A DNA stretch of 64,000 bases, from assembly GCA_903900155.1 (NCBI GenBank), contig CAIUMD010000020.1, positions 46,082 to 110,081 of the forward strand. The letters are read 5' to 3'. A program made the position numbers and the translations under genes. Source of the stretch: an uncultured Caulobacterales bacterium (GTDB lineage Bacteria; Pseudomonadota; Alphaproteobacteria; Caulobacterales; Caulobacteraceae). Under the pieces are notes generated by a model, which saw only the letters and a program-made list of their open reading frames with translations, was not told the origin of the DNA and did not search any database. The first letter of the stretch is position 1. Each line of letters starts with the position of its first letter. This document shows positions 26,600-36,256 of the stretch, one piece after another.

Positions 26600-26799
26600 A
26601 CGGTGTCTCCCGGAACGATCCGCCCACCATGGCGCCGTTCGCGGGAGAAAGCTTCGCCTTAGACAAGAGAATTAAGGTTAAGCCGCACCGCTGGGGCGAG
26701 ACTGATGGAATCCTCGTTTCGGGTCGAGCAACGTTACTTTAACGGGAAAACACGAAGGCATCGGCGGAGCCTTCGCAGACGCGAAGAGTTAACACCACC

Positions 26800-27045
26800 A
26801 TGGCCGATCCCGAAGTTCGGTTCCCCGAGACCTATGTCAGCGGCGTGCCCGTCTGGGCCAAACGCCGCAAGCGCTCGGACGTCAATCCGCTGCTGAACGC
26901 CATCATCGTCGTCCTGGCCCTGTTCGGGGCCATGGTCATCGGCGTGTCGCTGCGTATGGGCTCGGTCGAAAAGGGCGGCGCGGTGATCGACCAATGGATC
27001 GCGCTGGGCATGCAGCACTTGGAGACCGCCATCAAGGCGATGTGA
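26800..27045 (+). CDS. small membrane protein (81 aa), hypothetical
   Basis: A polar N-terminus (MADPEVRFPETYVSGVPVWAKRRK), one transmembrane helix (LLNAIIVVLALFGAMVIGVSL) and a short amphipathic tail ending in AIKAM. It lies 51 nt upstream of purL and on the same strand. The ribosome binding site is weak. No family recognised; positive residues before the helix suggest an N-in orientation. Confidence 0.7.
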   Translation: MADPEVRFPETYVSGVPVWAKRRKRSDVNPLLNAIIVVLALFGAMVIGVSLRMGSVEKGGAVIDQWIALGMQHLETAIKAM

Positions 27046-27096
27046 CGCCCTACAGGCTGTAGCGGAATCTGACCGACCGGGTTAGAAGGCGCGCCC

Positions 27097-29304
27097 ATGA
27101 GCACGCCCCAAAAGCCCATGGCCGAATTGGCCGCCGAGTTCGGCCTGAAACCCGCCGAATATGACGTTGTCCTCAAGCGACTGGGTCGAGAGCCCAACCT
27201 GGTGGAGCTGGGCGTCTTCTCGGTGATGTGGTCCGAGCACTGCTCGTACAAGTCCTCGAAGAACCAGCTGAAGAAGTTCCCCATCGACGGGCCGCGCGTG
27301 ATCTGCGGCCCGGGCGAGAACGCCGGCGTGATCGACATCGGCGATGGTGACGCGATCATCTTCAAGATGGAAAGCCACAACCACCCTTCGTACATCGAGC
27401 CCTATCAGGGCGCGGCGACGGGCGTGGGCGGTATCATGCGCGACGTCTTCACGATGGGCGCGCGGCCGATCGCCCTGCTGAACGCCCTGCGCTTTGGTGA
27501 TCCCGACCATCCCAAGACCAAGCGTCTGGTGGATGGCGTGGTCGCCGGCATCGCCGGGTACGGCAACTGCGTCGGTGTTCCGACAGTCGCCGGCGAGACC
27601 AACTTCCACAAGGGCTACAACGGCAACATCCTGGTCAACGCCATGTGCGTGGGCCTGGCCAAGGCCGACAGCATCTTCTACTCGGCCGCCCCGGGCCCGG
27701 GCTTGGCGGTCGTCTATTTCGGCTCCAAGACCGGCCGCGACGGCATCCACGGCGCCACCATGTCCTCGGCCGAGTTCTCCGAGGACTCGGAAGAGAAGCG
27801 CCCCACCGTGCAGGTCGGCGACCCCTTCGCCGAAAAGTTGCTGATCGAAGCCACGCTGGAGCTGATGGCCACCGGCGCGGTCGCCGCCATCCAGGATATG
27901 GGCGCGGCTGGTCTTACGTCGTCGTCGGTCGAGATGGCCGGCAAGGGCGGCGTCGGCATCGAGCTGAACATGGACATGGTCCCGCAGCGCGAAGAAGGCA
28001 TGTCGGCCTACGAGATGATGCTGTCGGAAAGCCAGGAGCGCATGCTGGCGGTCCTCAAGCCCGGCCGCGAGCAGGACGGCCACGCCATCTTCGAGAAGTG
28101 GGGCCTGGACGCCGCCGTCATCGGCTACACCACCGACACCGGCCGCCTGGTGCTGAAGCATCACGGCGAGACGGTCTGCGACGTGCCGCTGGCCCCGCTG
28201 TTCGACGACGCGCCGCTGTATGACCGTCCGTGGGTGCAGCCCAAGCTGGACGCCCGCCTCGACCCGGCCAAGATTCCCGCCCCGACCAATTGGAACGAAG
28301 CGGTCCTGAAGATCGTCGGCAGCCCCGACATGGCCTCCAAGCGCTGGCTGTGGGAGCAGTATGACCGCCACGTCATGGCCGACACCCTGGAAGACAGCGC
28401 CACGGGCTGCGACGCCGGCATCGTCCGTATCCACGGCACGGGCAAGGCCATTGCCGTCACGTCGGACTGCACCCCGCGCTACGTCCAGGCCGACCCGTAC
28501 GAAGGCGGCAAGCAGGCCGTCGCGGAAGCCTGGCGCAACCTGACGGCCGCCGGCGCCCTGCCGATCGCCATCACCGACAACCTCAACTTCGGCAGTCCCG
28601 AAAAGCCCGAGACCATGGGCCAGATCGTGCGCGCCACCGACGGCATGGCCGAGGCCTGTCGCGCCCTGGACTTCCCGGTCGTGTCGGGGAACGTGTCGCT
28701 CTACAACGAGACCAACGGCGTCGCCATTCCGCCGACGCCGACCGTCGGCGCCGTGGGCCTGCTGGAAGACTACGACCTGCGCACCGGCTTCGGCGGGGTC
28801 ACCGAAGGCGACACGCTGGTGCTGATCGGCGAGACGCACGGCGAACTGGGCGCCTCGATCTATCTGCGCGAAATCCTGGGCCGCGAGGACGGCGCCCCGC
28901 CGCCGGTCGACCTGGCGATCGAGCGCAAGAACGGCGACTTCGTGCGCGGCCTGATCAGTTCGGGCCTGGTGGCCGGCGTCCACGACCTGTCGGACGGCGG
29001 CCTGCTGATCGCCGCGGCCGACATCGCCCTGGCCAGCAAGATCGGCGTCACCCTGAACGCCACCAGCGCCGCCCACGCCCACCCCTACCTGCTGGGCGAG
29101 GACCAGGCCCGCTACCTGATCGCCACGCCCGACCCGGACGCGGTGCTGGAAGCGGCCAAGGAAGCCGGCGTCCACGCCAATGTCGCCGGCGTCGCCGGCG
29201 GTGACACGTTCGCGTCAAAGGACCTGTTTAGCGTCTCGCTGGACGCCCTGCGGTCGGCCCACGAGGCCTGGATGCCGGGCTACATGAACGCCCCCAAGGC
29301 CTAA
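27097..29304 (+). CDS. purL: FGAM synthase subunit PurL
   Basis: A 735-residue small-type PurL that makes formylglycinamidine ribonucleotide from FGAR, ATP and ammonia delivered by Pur[15 protein letters not shown], the ATP-binding [20 protein letters not shown], and the second-half metal site with [12 protein letters not shown] are all present. It lacks the N- and C-terminal domains of the large gamma-proteobacterial form, consistent with the separate purS and purQ genes 5 kb upstream. A lipoprotein gene follows after 19 nt. Confidence 0.97.
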   Translation: MSTPQKPMAELAAEFGLKPAEYDVVLKRLGREPNLVELGVFSVMWSEHCSYKSSKNQLKKFPIDGPRVICGPGENAGVIDIGDGDAIIFKMESHNHPSYIEPYQGAATGVGGIMRDVFTMGARPIALLNALRFGDPDHPKTKRLVDGVVAGIAGYGNCVGVPTVAGETNFHKGYNGNILVNAMCVGLAKADSIFYSAAPGPGLAVVYFGSKTGRDGIHGATMSSAEFSEDSEEKRPTVQVGDPFAEKLLIEATLELMATGAVAAIQDMGAAGLTSSSVEMAGKGGVGIELNMDMVPQREEGMSAYEMMLSESQERMLAVLKPGREQDGHAIFEKWGLDAAVIGYTTDTGRLVLKHHGETVCDVPLAPLFDDAPLYDRPWVQPKLDARLDPAKIPAPTNWNEAVLKIVGSPDMASKRWLWEQYDRHVMADTLEDSATGCDAGIVRIHGTGKAIAVTSDCTPRYVQADPYEGGKQAVAEAWRNLTAAGALPIAITDNLNFGSPEKPETMGQIVRATDGMAEACRALDFPVVSGNVSLYNETNGVAIPPTPTVGAVGLLEDYDLRTGFGGVTEGDTLVLIGETHGELGASIYLREILGREDGAPPPVDLAIERKNGDFVRGLISSGLVAGVHDLSDGGLLIAAADIALASKIGVTLNATSAAHAHPYLLGEDQARYLIATPDPDAVLEAAKEAGVHANVAGVAGGDTFASKDLFSVSLDALRSAHEAWMPGYMNAPKA

Positions 29305-29323
29305 GACCGGAAAGCACGAGTCC

Positions 29324-29671
29324 ATGCGTATCCTCGCCCTCACCGCCGTTGCAGCCCTGCTGCTGGCCGCCTGTGCTCCGACCGCCCAGCCCGCCGCTCC
29401 GTCGGCGGACAACCTGGTCGCCCGGTGCTCGGCCAAGGGCGGCAGCGTCCAGCCGGTGGGCAAGGCGCAGATTCCGACCTGCGTCATCCCCTATGCCGAC
29501 GCCGGCAAGGTCTGCACCGACAAGGCTCAGTGCGAAGGCGCCTGCATTCTCGAAGGCAACATCGAGACCACGGGTGAGGTCGCCGGCCAGTGCCAGAAGA
29601 CCAACCGTCAGTTCGGTTGCTACGCCAAGGTCGTGAACGGCAAGTCGACCGGCGCGATCTGCGTCGACTAG
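29324..29671 (+). CDS. Cys-rich small lipoprotein, hypothetical
   Basis: A 115-residue lipoprotein with lipobox LLAAC (Cys17). The mature region has eight further Cys, most in CVIPYADAGKVCTDKAQCEGAC and QCQKTNRQFGC, suggesting a compact disulfide-bonded periplasmic domain. It follows purL by 19 nt and is probably co-transcribed, though a link to purine synthesis is not evident. Family not recognised. Confidence 0.78.
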   Translation: MRILALTAVAALLLAACAPTAQPAAPSADNLVARCSAKGGSVQPVGKAQIPTCVIPYADAGKVCTDKAQCEGACILEGNIETTGEVAGQCQKTNRQFGCYAKVVNGKSTGAICVD

Positions 29672-29673
29672 GA

Positions 29674-29713
29674 GCGGTCGCGGGCTAGAACAACACCGCC
29701 AACGGGCGACCGC
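29674..29713 (+). terminator. inverted repeat after the purL-lipoprotein unit
   Basis: GCGGTCGC (29674) pairs with GCGACCGC (29706) across 24 nt. There is no T-run, so it may act as a rho-dependent or stabilising 3' hairpin. It also marks the boundary to the compositionally different gene that follows. Confidence 0.4.
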
Positions 29714-29760
29714 GATTGACGCAGCGCTCCTCGAAGCTACACCTCTCTTTGGAGGGTGGC

Positions 29761-31311
29761 ATGACGCATCTCGCCTTGCCGGACATCCCCGCGATGTCCG
29801 ACGATACCCTAGACGACGCACTTCCATGGCTTGATGGAGGTTGGAGCCGTCAGACTAGGGGTCTTGTGGAGGCGCATCGAGCCACAGGTCTGGACCTCAA
29901 CCGGAACTGGGCCGAAGTCCCCCGCAGTTGGCAGTGCCCTTGCTGCCAACGCACCAAGGCCCAAATCGTCCGACTATCAGAACACGGCGTGTTGCTTTGC
30001 CATCTCGAATGGCACCACGATCATCTTCGCGACTATGGCAAAGCGGTCTTGCGGCACCGCAATTCGCTGCCCGAGAATAGCGAAGAGCGCTACGGAATAA
30101 TGAGCGCCCTGGAGGCGACGAAGGACTTCTGCGAGCGCTTCTTCACGACACTAGTCTGCAAAGACTGCAATCTTGCGGAAGGCGAGGCCAAACGACTCCT
30201 CGCGGATGCACCACGCGATTTCAGTTTCTCGCCAGCCGAGATCAAGCGCTTCATTAGACCTAGGCCCAACCAACCCCACCGGATCGATGAAGAGACCGCA
30301 ATCGCGGTCTGGCAAGAGGTGCGGACCGATGTCGAAGACCGTATTGCCTTCGTCGCGGTGCTCGCCGAGCGAGTGGCGCAAGGACGCCACCGACGCCAGA
30401 GCATGCGGTCAGGCTATTCTCGAGTGCGCTCGCCGCTCGAGATCGCTATCGCGCTTGCCGCGCCCGACTGGGATTTCGGCGCGATCTATTCGGCCGCCGG
30501 GGTGCTGTCGGAACGATCCGTGCGACGCGATGGACAAGGCAGCGCCGGCGGCAAGCGCCGAGCCAAGCCCTCATGCTCGCGGCCCACGCAGGCCGAAGTC
30601 GATGCTTTCGCGGCCTCTCAGCACCCGGGTTCACCTTGGCTGATCGTGCGCCCCGACTGGCGCTGTCCGGTCTGCGATCGCGATCGCCAAGCCGTCTTGC
30701 GAAAATCCAACAAGGGCAGATGGACGGGCAAGCTACAGGCCTACGCCGTATTCGAGACCGAGACTGATCCCTGGACGCTCATGTTCCATGATGTCTGGGA
30801 CGACGCCACGCTCGTATTTCGCGAACACCACAGTGTCTGGCTATGTGGTGACTGTCGACATGTGATCACCGACCTCAAAGCAGCTCGCGCTACCACCTCA
30901 GACTACCCATTTTCAGTGAACGACTTGCGCTCGCTCGTGACCGAGGTTCAGCCCAATGCTCGGCCAGAAGTCGATCTCGCAGCGGCCGCGCTGCTCTGTA
31001 GCCAGCGCCTTGGTTTTCAGGACGCCGCTGCGCGGTACTTTGCCCATCATAGTCGCTGTATCGTGCTCGCCAGCCGCTTCCAGGCGCTCGTGGTTAATGC
31101 ACGATGGTCGCCTGCCGACGCCTACAACGTCGTGTTTAGCGAAGCGATCGATGCGGAGCCTTCAGCGTCACACTCTGATGAACGCATTAAATGGCAGCTC
31201 GAAGAAGGCAGACGGTTTTTGGAAAAGCGTGGCTATCAATCTGCCTTGTCAGAGGAGCAATTGAACACCCTAGTTCAACACGGGTCTGCAGCCAGCGCCT
31301 CGTCCCCCTAA
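29761..31311 (+). CDS. tandem HNH-like/zinc-finger protein, probably acquired
   Basis: A 516-residue protein with two related zinc modules. Module 1: SWQCPCCQR (Cys59/62), then CHLEWHHDHL (His85, His86, Asp87, His88) and LVCKDCN (Cys133/136, Asn137), the layout of an HNH endonuclease (treble clef with CxxC, HH and CxxCN). Module 2: DWRCPVCDR (Cys302/305), FREHHSVWLCGDC (His356/357, Cys362/365) but no Asn, so it may be structural. W-x-C-P-x-C-x-R opens both, indicating internal duplication. Third codon positions are visibly less G/C-rich than in neighbours, suggesting transfer. The start at 29761 has GGAGGGTGGC just upstream. A standalone nuclease or defence-type role is inference; no partner gene is present. 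Confidence 0.72.
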   Translation: MTHLALPDIPAMSDDTLDDALPWLDGGWSRQTRGLVEAHRATGLDLNRNWAEVPRSWQCPCCQRTKAQIVRLSEHGVLLCHLEWHHDHLRDYGKAVLRHRNSLPENSEERYGIMSALEATKDFCERFFTTLVCKDCNLAEGEAKRLLADAPRDFSFSPAEIKRFIRPRPNQPHRIDEETAIAVWQEVRTDVEDRIAFVAVLAERVAQGRHRRQSMRSGYSRVRSPLEIAIALAAPDWDFGAIYSAAGVLSERSVRRDGQGSAGGKRRAKPSCSRPTQAEVDAFAASQHPGSPWLIVRPDWRCPVCDRDRQAVLRKSNKGRWTGKLQAYAVFETETDPWTLMFHDVWDDATLVFREHHSVWLCGDCRHVITDLKAARATTSDYPFSVNDLRSLVTEVQPNARPEVDLAAAALLCSQRLGFQDAAARYFAHHSRCIVLASRFQALVVNARWSPADAYNVVFSEAIDAEPSASHSDERIKWQLEEGRRFLEKRGYQSALSEEQLNTLVQHGSAASASSP

Positions 31312-33149
31312 GCCGCGTGCACCCTTCCCGACCACCGCGCCACCGTCTCCAGCAGCTTCGTCGGATTGATCGGCTTACCTAGATGGTCGTCCATCCCCGC
31401 CGCCAGGCAAGTGGCGATCTGTTCGGGCAGGACGTTGGCGGTCATGGCCACGATCGGCGTGGCCGCGCCGCGGGCGCCTTCCATGGCCCGGATCTCGCGG
31501 GTGGCGGTCAGGCCGTCCATCACCGGCATCTGCACGTCCATCAGGACAAGGTCGAACTGGCCCTGGCGCATGGCCTCGACGCCGGCGACGCCGTCATTGG
31601 CCGTTTCCACGCCGATGCCGAACGGCTCCAGCATGGTGCGGATCAGCTCGCGGTTCACCGCATTGTCCTCGACCAGCAGCAGGCGCACCCCGGCCTCGGC
31701 GTCCAGGAGCGAGACCTCCTCGGCCTCCGGCGCCGGCAATTCCGCCAGCGGACCGCGCACCTCGAACCAGAAGGTCGAGCCCTGCCCTTCGGCGCTGTCG
31801 ACGCCGATCTGGCCCTCCATGCGCTCGATGATCCGGCGCGAGATCGCCAGGCCCAGGCCGGTGCCGCCGAACCGGCGCGAGACGGCCGCGTCGGCCTGCG
31901 AGAAGCGATCGAAGATCGCCTCGCGGTTCTCGGCCGCGATGCCGATGCCGGTGTCGATCACCTCGCCGCGCAGCACGGCCTGATCGCCGTCGATCGTCTG
32001 GGTCAAGGCCACGGTGATCGAGCCGTGGGCCGTGAACTTCACGGCGTTGGACAGGAAGTTCAGCAGCACCTGCGACAGGCGCGGGCCGTCCAGGTTCATC
32101 GGCGCGACATTGCTGGCCGCCCGGACCTGGACCTTCAGCCCCTTGGCGACGGCGCGTTCCTCGACCAGCGCGGCGCAGGACGAGGCCATGGCCGCGGGAT
32201 CGAACGGCCCCGGATCCAGCTCCAGCCCGCCGGCCTCCAGGCGCGAGAAGTCCAGCACGTCGTTGACGACGCTGAGCAGGGTGTTGCTGGCGTCCAGGAT
32301 GTGGCCGACATGGCGGGCGGCGGTCTTGTTGAGATTGCGCGAGCGGCGCAGCACCTCGGCGAAGCCGATGATGGCGGTAAGCGGCGTACGCAGCTCGTGG
32401 GTCATGTTGGCCAGAAAGTCGGACTTGGCCGCCGAGGCCGCCTCGGCCAGTTCCAGGGCCTTGGCGATGTCGATCTCCAGCTGCTTGCGCTGGGTGATGT
32501 CGCGCGAAGTGACCAGCAGGATGTTCGAGCCGTCGCCCAGCCGCGAATAGGAGCTTTCCAGCCAGATCACCCGGCCGTCCTTGCGGGTGGACTCGTAGTC
32601 GGCATGGACCGGCGGACCGCCGGCTTCCAGACCGCGGATCACGCCTTGCACGCGCTTGAAGTCGGCTTCGCTGACCATGGCCTGCGGCGGCAGGGCCATG
32701 AACTCCTCGTGCGTATAGCCGGTGATGCGCTCGATGCTTGGCGAGCTGTAGATCCGCTCGCCCTTGGGCGACCACAGGGCCACGTGGTCGGTCAGGTTGT
32801 CGCCCAGCAGGCGGTAGAGGCGATCAGCCTCGCGATACTGCTCGATGGCGCGCCGTTGGGCCTCGACGCTGGCCGACAGGTCGTCGCGCATCTGCTCCAG
32901 GCGCATGCGCTGGCTGGTCAGCCAATAGGCCAGCGGCGTGGCGACGACGGTGGCGATGATCAAGGTCGTGAAGGGCGTGAAGGCCCCCAGATTGCGCAAG
33001 ACCAGCACGTTGACGACGTAGTCGGCGATCAGGGCCGCGGCCACGATGAGGCCCACCGTCGGCGCGGTTTTGAAAATCCGGTCTTTCACGACGGCCGGCT
33101 TGATCGCGGCGCTCCTTCGGCTTGGCTGAATCACGGTGGACCCCGCCAC
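31308..33149 (-). CDS. membrane hybrid histidine kinase (PAS-HisKA-HATPase-REC)
   Basis: A 613-residue kinase. Two transmembrane helices (about 30-77) precede a PAS domain (about 110-222), HisKA with phosphoacceptor His251 in MTHELRTPL, an HATPase domain with NAVKFTA, DTGIGI and GTGLGLAISRRI, and a C-terminal receiver (LLLVEDNAVN...LVLMDVQMPVMDG). The periplasmic loop is very short, so the PAS domain is the likely sensor. The GTG at 33149 has no clear ribosome binding site; GTG 33134 is an alternative start. Its target is unknown; no partner regulator adjoins it. Confidence 0.88.
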   Translation of the reverse strand: MAGSTVIQPSRRSAAIKPAVVKDRIFKTAPTVGLIVAAALIADYVVNVLVLRNLGAFTPFTTLIIATVVATPLAYWLTSQRMRLEQMRDDLSASVEAQRRAIEQYREADRLYRLLGDNLTDHVALWSPKGERIYSSPSIERITGYTHEEFMALPPQAMVSEADFKRVQGVIRGLEAGGPPVHADYESTRKDGRVIWLESSYSRLGDGSNILLVTSRDITQRKQLEIDIAKALELAEAASAAKSDFLANMTHELRTPLTAIIGFAEVLRRSRNLNKTAARHVGHILDASNTLLSVVNDVLDFSRLEAGGLELDPGPFDPAAMASSCAALVEERAVAKGLKVQVRAASNVAPMNLDGPRLSQVLLNFLSNAVKFTAHGSITVALTQTIDGDQAVLRGEVIDTGIGIAAENREAIFDRFSQADAAVSRRFGGTGLGLAISRRIIERMEGQIGVDSAEGQGSTFWFEVRGPLAELPAPEAEEVSLLDAEAGVRLLLVEDNAVNRELIRTMLEPFGIGVETANDGVAGVEAMRQGQFDLVLMDVQMPVMDGLTATREIRAMEGARGAATPIVAMTANVLPEQIATCLAAGMDDHLGKPINPTKLLETVARWSGRVHAA

Positions 33150-33224
33150 ATTAAGGAGAGATGAGGCTATTCCGCCAGTCGGGCGACAATTCGCCGCGCC
33201 ATGAAACTCAATGAAACTAGGGGT

Positions 33225-34166
33225 TTAGCGCCCCGACGCCTTCGCCACATCGTCCAGGTCGCGCTCCAGCGCCTGGGCGGCCTGCACCACCGTCGCCACC
33301 GAGCGCTTGAAGAAGTCCTGCGGTACGGTCGCGAAATCGTCCGTAGGCTTATGATACTCGGGATGGTCCTCGACCCCGAAATAGACCCATGGCACGCCCT
33401 TCTCGCCGAAGGCGTAGTGGTCGGACTGGGTGGTCCAATTGTTCTCCTTGCCGGCCTCGTCGGTGTCGTGACCCAGCTTCAGAGTGACTTTCGCGGTCGA
33501 GGCTGCCTTGACCAGGATCGGCTTCAAGTACGGGAACGGCGCGGCGCCGGCGACGTAGAGTTCGTTTTTCGAGTTCTTGGCCAGCATGTCGAAATTGACG
33601 TTCAGGGCGATCGTCGACAGCGGGACCGGCGGGTTGGCCGCAAAGGCCCTGGCGCCGCGCAGGCCGCCCTCTTCGGCGTCGACCACCGCCAGGATCACGT
33701 CGTGCTTGGGGGGCTTGGCCTTGAACGCCTCGGCCACGGCCAGAAGGCCCGCCACGCCCGAGGCGTTGTCGTCGGCGCCGTTGTAGATCTGGCCGTCGCG
33801 GACGCCCAGGTGGTCGTAATGGGCCGAGATGACCAGGACCTTGCCGCCGTCTTCCGCCCCCTTGATGCGGGCCACCAGGTTCGTGCCCTGCACGGTCGCG
33901 CCGTCACGCTTCTGGAAGGTGAAGGTCTGCTCGAACTTGTCGCCCAGCGGCGCGAGGCCTATCTCGGCGAAGCGCGACAGGATGTAGGCCCGCGCCTTCT
34001 CCGATCCCGGCGTGTCCACCAGGCGGCCCTGCATGTCGTCGGCCGACAGGATGCGGACGTCGTCCAGGGCCTTGTCGCCAGGACCCGCGAAGGCCGGAGC
34101 GGCGGCGAAAACGGCAGCGGCCAAAACCAGGTTGGGCAGCGCGATGGCGCGGGAAAGACGGATCAT
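33225..34166 (-). CDS. M28 family zinc aminopeptidase, exported
   Basis: A 313-residue periplasmic peptidase with a signal peptide (residues 1-27, ending AAPAFA). The co-catalytic zinc ligands are in order: AHYDHLG (His), GADDNASG (Asp bridging), DAEEGGLRG (Glu-Glu), NFDML (Asp) and SDHYAF (His). It removes N-terminal residues from peptides. The start at 34166 is preferred because the upstream extension breaks the signal peptide. It diverges from bolA. Confidence 0.9.
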   Translation of the reverse strand: MIRLSRAIALPNLVLAAAVFAAAPAFAGPGDKALDDVRILSADDMQGRLVDTPGSEKARAYILSRFAEIGLAPLGDKFEQTFTFQKRDGATVQGTNLVARIKGAEDGGKVLVISAHYDHLGVRDGQIYNGADDNASGVAGLLAVAEAFKAKPPKHDVILAVVDAEEGGLRGARAFAANPPVPLSTIALNVNFDMLAKNSKNELYVAGAAPFPYLKPILVKAASTAKVTLKLGHDTDEAGKENNWTTQSDHYAFGEKGVPWVYFGVEDHPEYHKPTDDFATVPQDFFKRSVATVVQAAQALERDLDDVAKASGR

Positions 34167-34311
34167 TCCGCCTACATGCCGTGCGCCGCGTCGCGAATTC
34201 AATTAAATCTCCGACAGATCGCCGTGGCCCGGAAAGACAAACGCTGTCAGCGTGCGTCCATCCTTAGGGAATCGCGGCCAGATAGACGTTCCAGGAGTCC
34301 TTCCCGTGCCC

Positions 34312-34542
34312 ATGTCCCATGCCGAACTCGAGGCCCGCCTCACGCAGGCCTTCCCCGATTCCGAGATCGTGCTGACCGACCTGGCCGGCGACAACGACCA
34401 CTGGAAGGCCCGCATCGTCTCGCCCGCCTTCAAAGGCCTGCCGCGCGTGCGCCAGCACCAGTTGGTCAACAAGGCGCTGGCGGACGTGCTGGGCGGGACC
34501 CTGCACGCCCTGGCCCTTGAAACCGCCGCCCCGGCGGAATAG
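34312..34542 (+). CDS. bolA: BolA family protein
   Basis: A 76-residue BolA/IbaG-type protein; it binds monothiol glutaredoxins and [2Fe-2S] clusters. MSHAELEARLTQAFPDSEIVLTDLAGDNDHWKARIVS is the family N-terminal half and RVRQHQLVNKAL the helix with the conserved His ligand. An in-frame GTG at 34306 with AGGAG 8 nt upstream is an alternative start. It heads an operon with the AKR-like gene, grxD and a thioesterase. Confidence 0.92.
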   Translation: MSHAELEARLTQAFPDSEIVLTDLAGDNDHWKARIVSPAFKGLPRVRQHQLVNKALADVLGGTLHALALETAAPAE

Positions 34543-34551
34543 GAGCACGCC

Positions 34552-35445
34552 TTGCGCTATCGCCCGTTCGGCGCGTCTGGCATGGCGGTTTCGGCGCTGA
34601 CGCTGCGCCTGGCCGACAGCACGCGCCTGCGGGCCAACGACTGGCGCGCCCTGGTCTTCACGGCCCTGGAGAACGGCATCAACAGCTTCCAGGTCGAGGG
34701 CGAGTCCCCCGAACTGCTGAAGGGCGCGGGCGAAGCCTTTGCATCTGTCGAGCGCCATCTGCTGTTCCTGACCTGGCGGGTGCGCGGCGATGCGGCCATG
34801 CTGGGCCAACAGGCCGTCGACAGCCTGCTGGGCTCGGCTTTCGAGGGGCTGGGGCTGTCCTATCTGGACCTCGTCCTGATCAACGACCCGCTGGGACCCG
34901 CCCTGCCCCAGGTCTTCGACGCCGGCCTGCGCTTCCTGCATGACAGCCGGGCGGTGCGGGGCCTGGGGATAGCCAGCCGCGGCGACATCGATCCGCGCTT
35001 GATGAAGAGCGGCTTGGTGCGAGCCGTCTCCTCGCCCTTCAACCTGTCGTCGGGCTGGGCCGAACGCCACCGCATCCGCCATGCCGCGCAGCATGACTTC
35101 GCCGTCATCGGCGAGGACTTCTGGCCCCAGGCCCTGCGCGAGAGCGGCGGCGTCGCGGCCGCGCCCAAGCCTTCGCTGTGGCGTCGCCGCACCGATCCGC
35201 TGGCCGACTTCGGCGGCTATGACTTCCTGCATACGACGCCCAGCTGGAACGCCGAAGAGATCTGCCTGGGCTACGCCCTGACCGAGCCCTCGCTGGCCAC
35301 CGTGCGCGTCACCGCAGACAGCCGCGCCGAGGTCGAGCGTCTGGCCGCCGTGGTCGAGCGCGACCTGCCCACCGGCGTCTGCGCCCAGATCGAAATGGCC
35401 CGCTTCTCGGCCCAGGAACGCGAGAAGGCAGCCGGTCGCACTTGA
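34552..35445 (+). CDS. aldo/keto reductase-like protein with degenerate active site
   Basis: A 297-residue protein with the AKR barrel outline: [20 protein letters not shown], then an [12 protein letters not shown] strand matching the AKR (D)LxLxH region, and later VRGLGIAS. The catalytic Asp-Tyr segment (normally FDTAxxYG) reads FQVEGESPE at about 46-54 and the Lys strand reads LFLTWRV (Trp75 in place of Lys). It should therefore not reduce carbonyls. TTG start with AGGAG 7 nt upstream. Placed between bolA and grxD, it may serve the iron-sulfur unit; that is inference. Confidence 0.8.
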   Translation: MRYRPFGASGMAVSALTLRLADSTRLRANDWRALVFTALENGINSFQVEGESPELLKGAGEAFASVERHLLFLTWRVRGDAAMLGQQAVDSLLGSAFEGLGLSYLDLVLINDPLGPALPQVFDAGLRFLHDSRAVRGLGIASRGDIDPRLMKSGLVRAVSSPFNLSSGWAERHRIRHAAQHDFAVIGEDFWPQALRESGGVAAAPKPSLWRRRTDPLADFGGYDFLHTTPSWNAEEICLGYALTEPSLATVRVTADSRAEVERLAAVVERDLPTGVCAQIEMARFSAQEREKAAGRT

Positions 35446-35498
35446 CCGAGAGGCCAGCGGCGCCTAGCTGAAAGCCTTACGCCCTAGGACCGCTTGCC

Positions 35499-35840
35499 AT
35501 GACCGACGTCGCCTCCTCCCCCGCCCTCGACTTCATCGCCAAGACCGTGGCCGATCATCCGGTCGTGGTGTTCATGAAGGGCGTGCCGGACCAGCCGCGC
35601 TGCGGCTTCTCGTCGGTCGTCGTGCAGATCCTCGACCATCTGGGCGTCGAGTTCGTCGGCGTCGACGTGCTGCAGGACGACGACCTGCGCCAGGGCGTCA
35701 AGACCTTCACCGACTGGCCGACCATCCCGCAGTTGTACGTGAAGGGCGAGTTCATCGGCGGCAGCGACATCATCCGCGAGATGTTCCAGTCGGGCGAGCT
35801 GAAGACCATGCTGGTCGAACAGGGTGTTCTGCAGGCTTGA
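35499..35840 (+). CDS. grxD: monothiol glutaredoxin GrxD
   Basis: A 113-residue CGFS-type glutaredoxin that carries and transfers [2Fe-2S] clusters together with BolA proteins. The active site is RCGFS (Cys35); FMKGVPDQPRCGFS, TFTDWPTIPQLYVKGEFIGG and the GSDI turn are family signatures. It shares its operon with bolA, and its stop overlaps the thioesterase start (TTGA). Confidence 0.96.
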   Translation: MTDVASSPALDFIAKTVADHPVVVFMKGVPDQPRCGFSSVVVQILDHLGVEFVGVDVLQDDDLRQGVKTFTDWPTIPQLYVKGEFIGGSDIIREMFQSGELKTMLVEQGVLQA

Positions 35841-36256
35841 GCCGGCTCTTCGTCCCGCCCAGGGACGCCTATTCCCTGACCTTCGAGCCCAAGGCGTCGG
35901 ACATCGACGCCAACGGCCACGTCAATAATGTGGTCTACCTGGCCTGGGCTCAGGACCTGGCCATCGCCCACTGGGAAGCCTGGGCCAGCGAAGAGCGGCG
36001 CGCGCCCTGGAGCTGGATCGCGCGCCGCCACGAGATCGACTATCGCCGCGAACTGCTGCCGGGCGAGATCGCCACGGGCTACACCTGGGTCGGCGAGCTG
36101 AAAGGTCCGCGCTTCGAGCGCTATGTCCGCATCGACGGCCCCGACGGCGAGATGTGCGCCCAGAGCCGCACCGACTGGGTCCTTATCGACATCGCCGCCA
36201 AGCGGCCGGCTCGCGTACTGCCCTGGATGGTCGAACGGTTTACGCCGAAGGGCTGA
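35837..36256 (+). CDS. 4-hydroxybenzoyl-CoA-thioesterase-fold acyl-CoA thioesterase
   Basis: A 139-residue hotdog-fold protein. SDIDANGHVNNVVYLAWAQD carries the catalytic Asp and the GHVNN-Y motif of the YbgC/4HBT family. The TTG start overlaps the grxD stop, so translation is coupled. Substrate unknown. Its last 17 nt overlap a convergent lipoprotein gene. Confidence 0.88.
   Translation: MSRLFVPPRDAYSLTFEPKASDIDANGHVNNVVYLAWAQDLAIAHWEAWASEERRAPWSWIARRHEIDYRRELLPGEIATGYTWVGELKGPRFERYVRIDGPDGEMCAQSRTDWVLIDIAAKRPARVLPWMVERFTPKG

Noticed and set aside
26611..26637. Second SigT promoter (GGAAC...CGTT) upstream of the 26.8 kb membrane gene
   Set aside because: Spacer is 19 nt, outside the 16-17 nt rule.
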